Positions 6,085 through 7,675 of a stretch of 7,675 nucleotides of DNA are shown piece after piece; within the stretch, counting starts at the first letter, position 1, and each line of letters begins with the position of its first letter. Source of the stretch: an uncultured Lachnospiraceae bacterium. Lineage in GTDB: Bacteria; Bacillota; Clostridia; Lachnospirales; Lachnospiraceae. Both the position numbers and the translations under genes were made by a program. The stretch is taken from assembly GCA_902782625.1 (NCBI GenBank), contig CACZNZ010000402.1, positions 1 through 7,675 of the forward strand, given 5' to 3'. The notes beneath the pieces were generated by a model, which was not told the origin of the DNA, made no database searches, and worked only from the letters and a program-made list of their open reading frames with translations.

Positions 6085-6990
6085 ATGAAGATATATATTA
6101 CAGCATTATGTTCAGTTTTGGTATGTGCTGCACTATTGTGTCTGCTCTATATCCTTGATCCCGCTCCAAAAGAGCCGGAGGAAGTTTCGGAAACAACGAC
6201 AATGCAGAAAGATAATGCGACGACAAAGACACAGGTCTCAGAAACCGAGCAGGCTGAAACAGAATCTGGGCAAGTTACCAAAAAGGAAGAAATCCTCGAT
6301 CCTGAGTTTATTCAGGAACAGGAGAGAATGCGGAATCTGGATCTGGTTCCACTGACGCTGCATGTTGTGGTAGGAACGATAGGCAATGCCAAAGAAGGCG
6401 GGTATGCGCAGATTTATGATTCAGAGGATGAGTCATCCGGTAAGCTTTCTAGACTGGCTTTCAACAATGCTGTTCTTAGTTCGGATGAAAAGTGTCTGCC
6501 CGGATGGAGAGCAGTGGAAGAAAGTACGGAAGAACCGGTTACCATCGGATATGTCATGGAAAATGACTCCAGAGAGGAAGAAATCACGATTGCAGATACA
6601 GGAGATCCGATACGGGACAGGATCGTACTTGGTGCTTATCAGTATCTCGGGCTGAAATTTGTGATGAATGGAGATTCTCTGACCGAAGGGACAGATTGTT
6701 CGCATTTTATTCATAACATTTACAAATTGAATGGAATAGATATACCGGATAAGCCGAAAGCTATCTTTGAGGCAGGAACCCCTGTGAAAGAGAAAAATGC
6801 CAGACCGGGTGATATCGTGTATTATGATGTCAATGACGGGTATGGACATGTAGCTCTCTATATCGGCAACGGATTTGCCATCAATGCTACGGGGCATAAT
6901 GGAAAAAATTATCCCCAGGGTGGTGTGCATCTGACGAAACTCGCTTACAAGGACAGGGAGGAGTATCAAATTGTCAGTATCATCGACTAG
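6085..6990 (+). CDS. membrane-anchored SH3-like and NlpC/P60 cysteine peptidase
   Basis: The product is probably a peptidoglycan hydrolase cutting stem peptides (typically gamma-D-Glu-diamino acid bonds) outside the membrane. It has 301 residues. An N-terminal hydrophobic segment (3-24) has no good lipobox and no clear cleavage site, so it may be an uncleaved anchor. An acidic, Thr/Gln-rich stalk spans about 26-75. A likely SH3-like domain spans about 89-160, with GYVMEND at its end. The NlpC/P60 domain spans about 175-300: Cys205 in TDCSHF, RPGDIVYY (240-247), His255 in YGHVALYIGNG, and Asn267 in AINATG as the probable third polar residue. The family usually has DCSG; here His replaces Gly. 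AGGAGA (6072-6077) lies seven bases before the ATG. Upstream in-frame GTG at 6040 overlaps the kinase gene and lacks such a site. The gene follows the kinase stop by 19 bases, and its 3' end overlaps the next gene, suggesting translational coupling. Confidence 0.88.
   Translation: MKIYITALCSVLVCAALLCLLYILDPAPKEPEEVSETTTMQKDNATTKTQVSETEQAETESGQVTKKEEILDPEFIQEQERMRNLDLVPLTLHVVVGTIGNAKEGGYAQIYDSEDESSGKLSRLAFNNAVLSSDEKCLPGWRAVEESTEEPVTIGYVMENDSREEEITIADTGDPIRDRIVLGAYQYLGLKFVMNGDSLTEGTDCSHFIHNIYKLNGIDIPDKPKAIFEAGTPVKEKNARPGDIVYYDVNDGYGHVALYIGNGFAINATGHNGKNYPQGGVHLTKLAYKDREEYQIVSIID
6956..6963 (+). promoter_or_regulatory. ribosome binding site supporting a TTG start for the acyltransferase
   Basis: GGGAGGAG lies inside the 3' end of the NlpC/P60 gene, seven bases before the in-frame TTG at 6971. 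No ATG or GTG occurs in the frame between this site and the conserved WDN motif. Its strength and spacing are what select TTG as the start. Confidence 0.8.
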
Positions 6991-7675
6991 GACGGCGAAA
7001 TGGGACAATATCAAGTTTCTGATGATTCTTTTTGTAGTCACAGGGCATATTCTCAATGAACTAAAAGGATTTTCCACGACAGCCAGGATCATCTACTGTT
7101 TTATCTACCTTTTTCATATGCCGGTGTTCATTTTCCTCTCAGGGCTCTTGTCAAAAAGGATTATCCGGGAGAAAATGTATCCGCGTATTCTTTCATATGG
7201 AGTGATCTATGTCCTGATGCGGTTTTCTCAGGCTCTTGTGGAGCAAAGACCATGGAATCTGTTTTATGACAATACGCCTGCCTGGTATGCACTTGCCATC
7301 ATGGCGTTTATGTTTATGACGATTCTGATTCAGGATGTGGAACCCGGATATATGATCCCTGCGGCAATACTGTTTGCCTGTATTGCAGGATACAGCGGAA
7401 AGATGGGAGACCATTATGCCTCTATGCGGATTGCCACATTCTATCCGTTTTTCCTGATGGGTTTTTGCGTACAGCCGAAAGAACTGCTGATTACACTGGA
7501 AAATAAGCTTTATAAGGTCATATCTGCGCTGCTTTTAGTATTAGCGCTTATGTTCTGTATCTGGAAAACTGATTTTGTATATCGCAATTACCGCTTTTTA
7601 AAAGGGGCGTTTTCCTACGAGAGTATGAATAAGATTGTGATCGGGAATATCGGAATTCCCTGGTTTATCGCAAAA
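6971..7675 (+). CDS. acyltransferase-3 family membrane protein, N-terminal part (3' end outside the window)
   Basis: Multi-pass acyltransferases of this family (including the fucose 4-O-acetylase-like branch) transfer acetyl or other acyl groups to sugars of surface polysaccharide, teichoic acid or peptidoglycan. The frame is open for 235 codons to the window edge and starts at TTG. Family marks are WDNIKFLMILFVVTGH (11-26, with the conserved His26) and FHMPVFIFLSG (48-58). Hydrophobic segments are seen around 14-30, 41-60, 70-80, then through the rest of the visible part (near 97-112, 122-133, 147-159 and 172-186). The start overlaps the NlpC/P60 gene by 20 bases in another frame, indicating co-transcription and probably coupling. 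Acceptor, donor and full length cannot be judged because the C-terminal part is missing. Confidence 0.85.
   Translation, partial: MSVSSTRTAKWDNIKFLMILFVVTGHILNELKGFSTTARIIYCFIYLFHMPVFIFLSGLLSKRIIREKMYPRILSYGVIYVLMRFSQALVEQRPWNLFYDNTPAWYALAIMAFMFMTILIQDVEPGYMIPAAILFACIAGYSGKMGDHYASMRIATFYPFFLMGFCVQPKELLITLENKLYKVISALLLVLALMFCIWKTDFVYRNYRFLKGAFSYESMNKIVIGNIGIPWFIAK

Noticed and set aside
6085..6156. Lipoprotein signal for the NlpC/P60 protein
   Set aside because: Cys14 and Cys19 lie in the hydrophobic segment, but the residues before them (Val13 and Leu18) do not fit a lipobox, which needs a small residue just before Cys.
6433..7092. 219-codon open frame on the minus strand
   Set aside because: It lies antisense to the NlpC/P60 gene, whose motifs, start and ribosome binding site are clear, and its translation shows no recognisable domain.

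Overview
The window looks like chromosome of a low-to-mid GC Gram-positive anaerobe, most likely a clostridial Firmicute of the Lachnospiraceae type. The reasons are strong AGGAGG ribosome binding sites before nearly every gene, all genes on one strand, a meso-diaminopimelate dehydrogenase, a mannose-family PTS with a ManO-type accessory protein, and a eukaryotic-like Ser/Thr kinase with bacterial SH3 domains. The genus cannot be fixed from the sequence alone. Both ends cut genes: the first lacks its 5' part and the last its 3' part.

Layout. Positions 1-674 hold the C-terminal two thirds of meso-diaminopimelate dehydrogenase (lysine and wall-precursor synthesis). A consensus-like sigma-A promoter (682-710) then drives a mannose/fructose/sorbose-family PTS operon: a IIA-IIB fusion (744-1730), IIC (1768-2568) and IID (2589-3518). 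A strong intrinsic terminator (3558-3595) closes this operon. It ends five bases before the ribosome binding site of a ManO/DUF956 gene (3612-4019). Next, closely packed, come a membrane Ser/Thr kinase with an extracellular SH3-like sensor region (4044-6065), a membrane-anchored SH3-like/NlpC-P60 peptidase (6085-6990), and the start of an acyltransferase-3 family membrane protein (6971-7675, running off the end). The last gene uses a TTG start inside its neighbour. No non-coding stretch exceeds about 95 bases, and no tRNA, rRNA, CRISPR array or mobile element is visible.

How the genes may work together. The PTS passes phosphate from HPr to His9 of IIA, then to His177 of IIB, then to the sugar entering through IIC-IID. 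Its Arg codon choice (CGT-rich) differs sharply from the flanking genes and suggests high expression. The kinase, peptidase and acyltransferase form a plausible cell-envelope module: a kinase that may sense wall material through SH3-like domains, a wall hydrolase with a similar targeting domain, and an enzyme that probably acylates a surface polymer. The most distinctive feature is a run of hexapeptide repeats of consensus [Y/F]-D-D-x-T-x between the kinase domain and its membrane segment, which looks like a multi-site phosphothreonine docking platform. Functional links between the PTS half and the envelope half are inference from gene order only.
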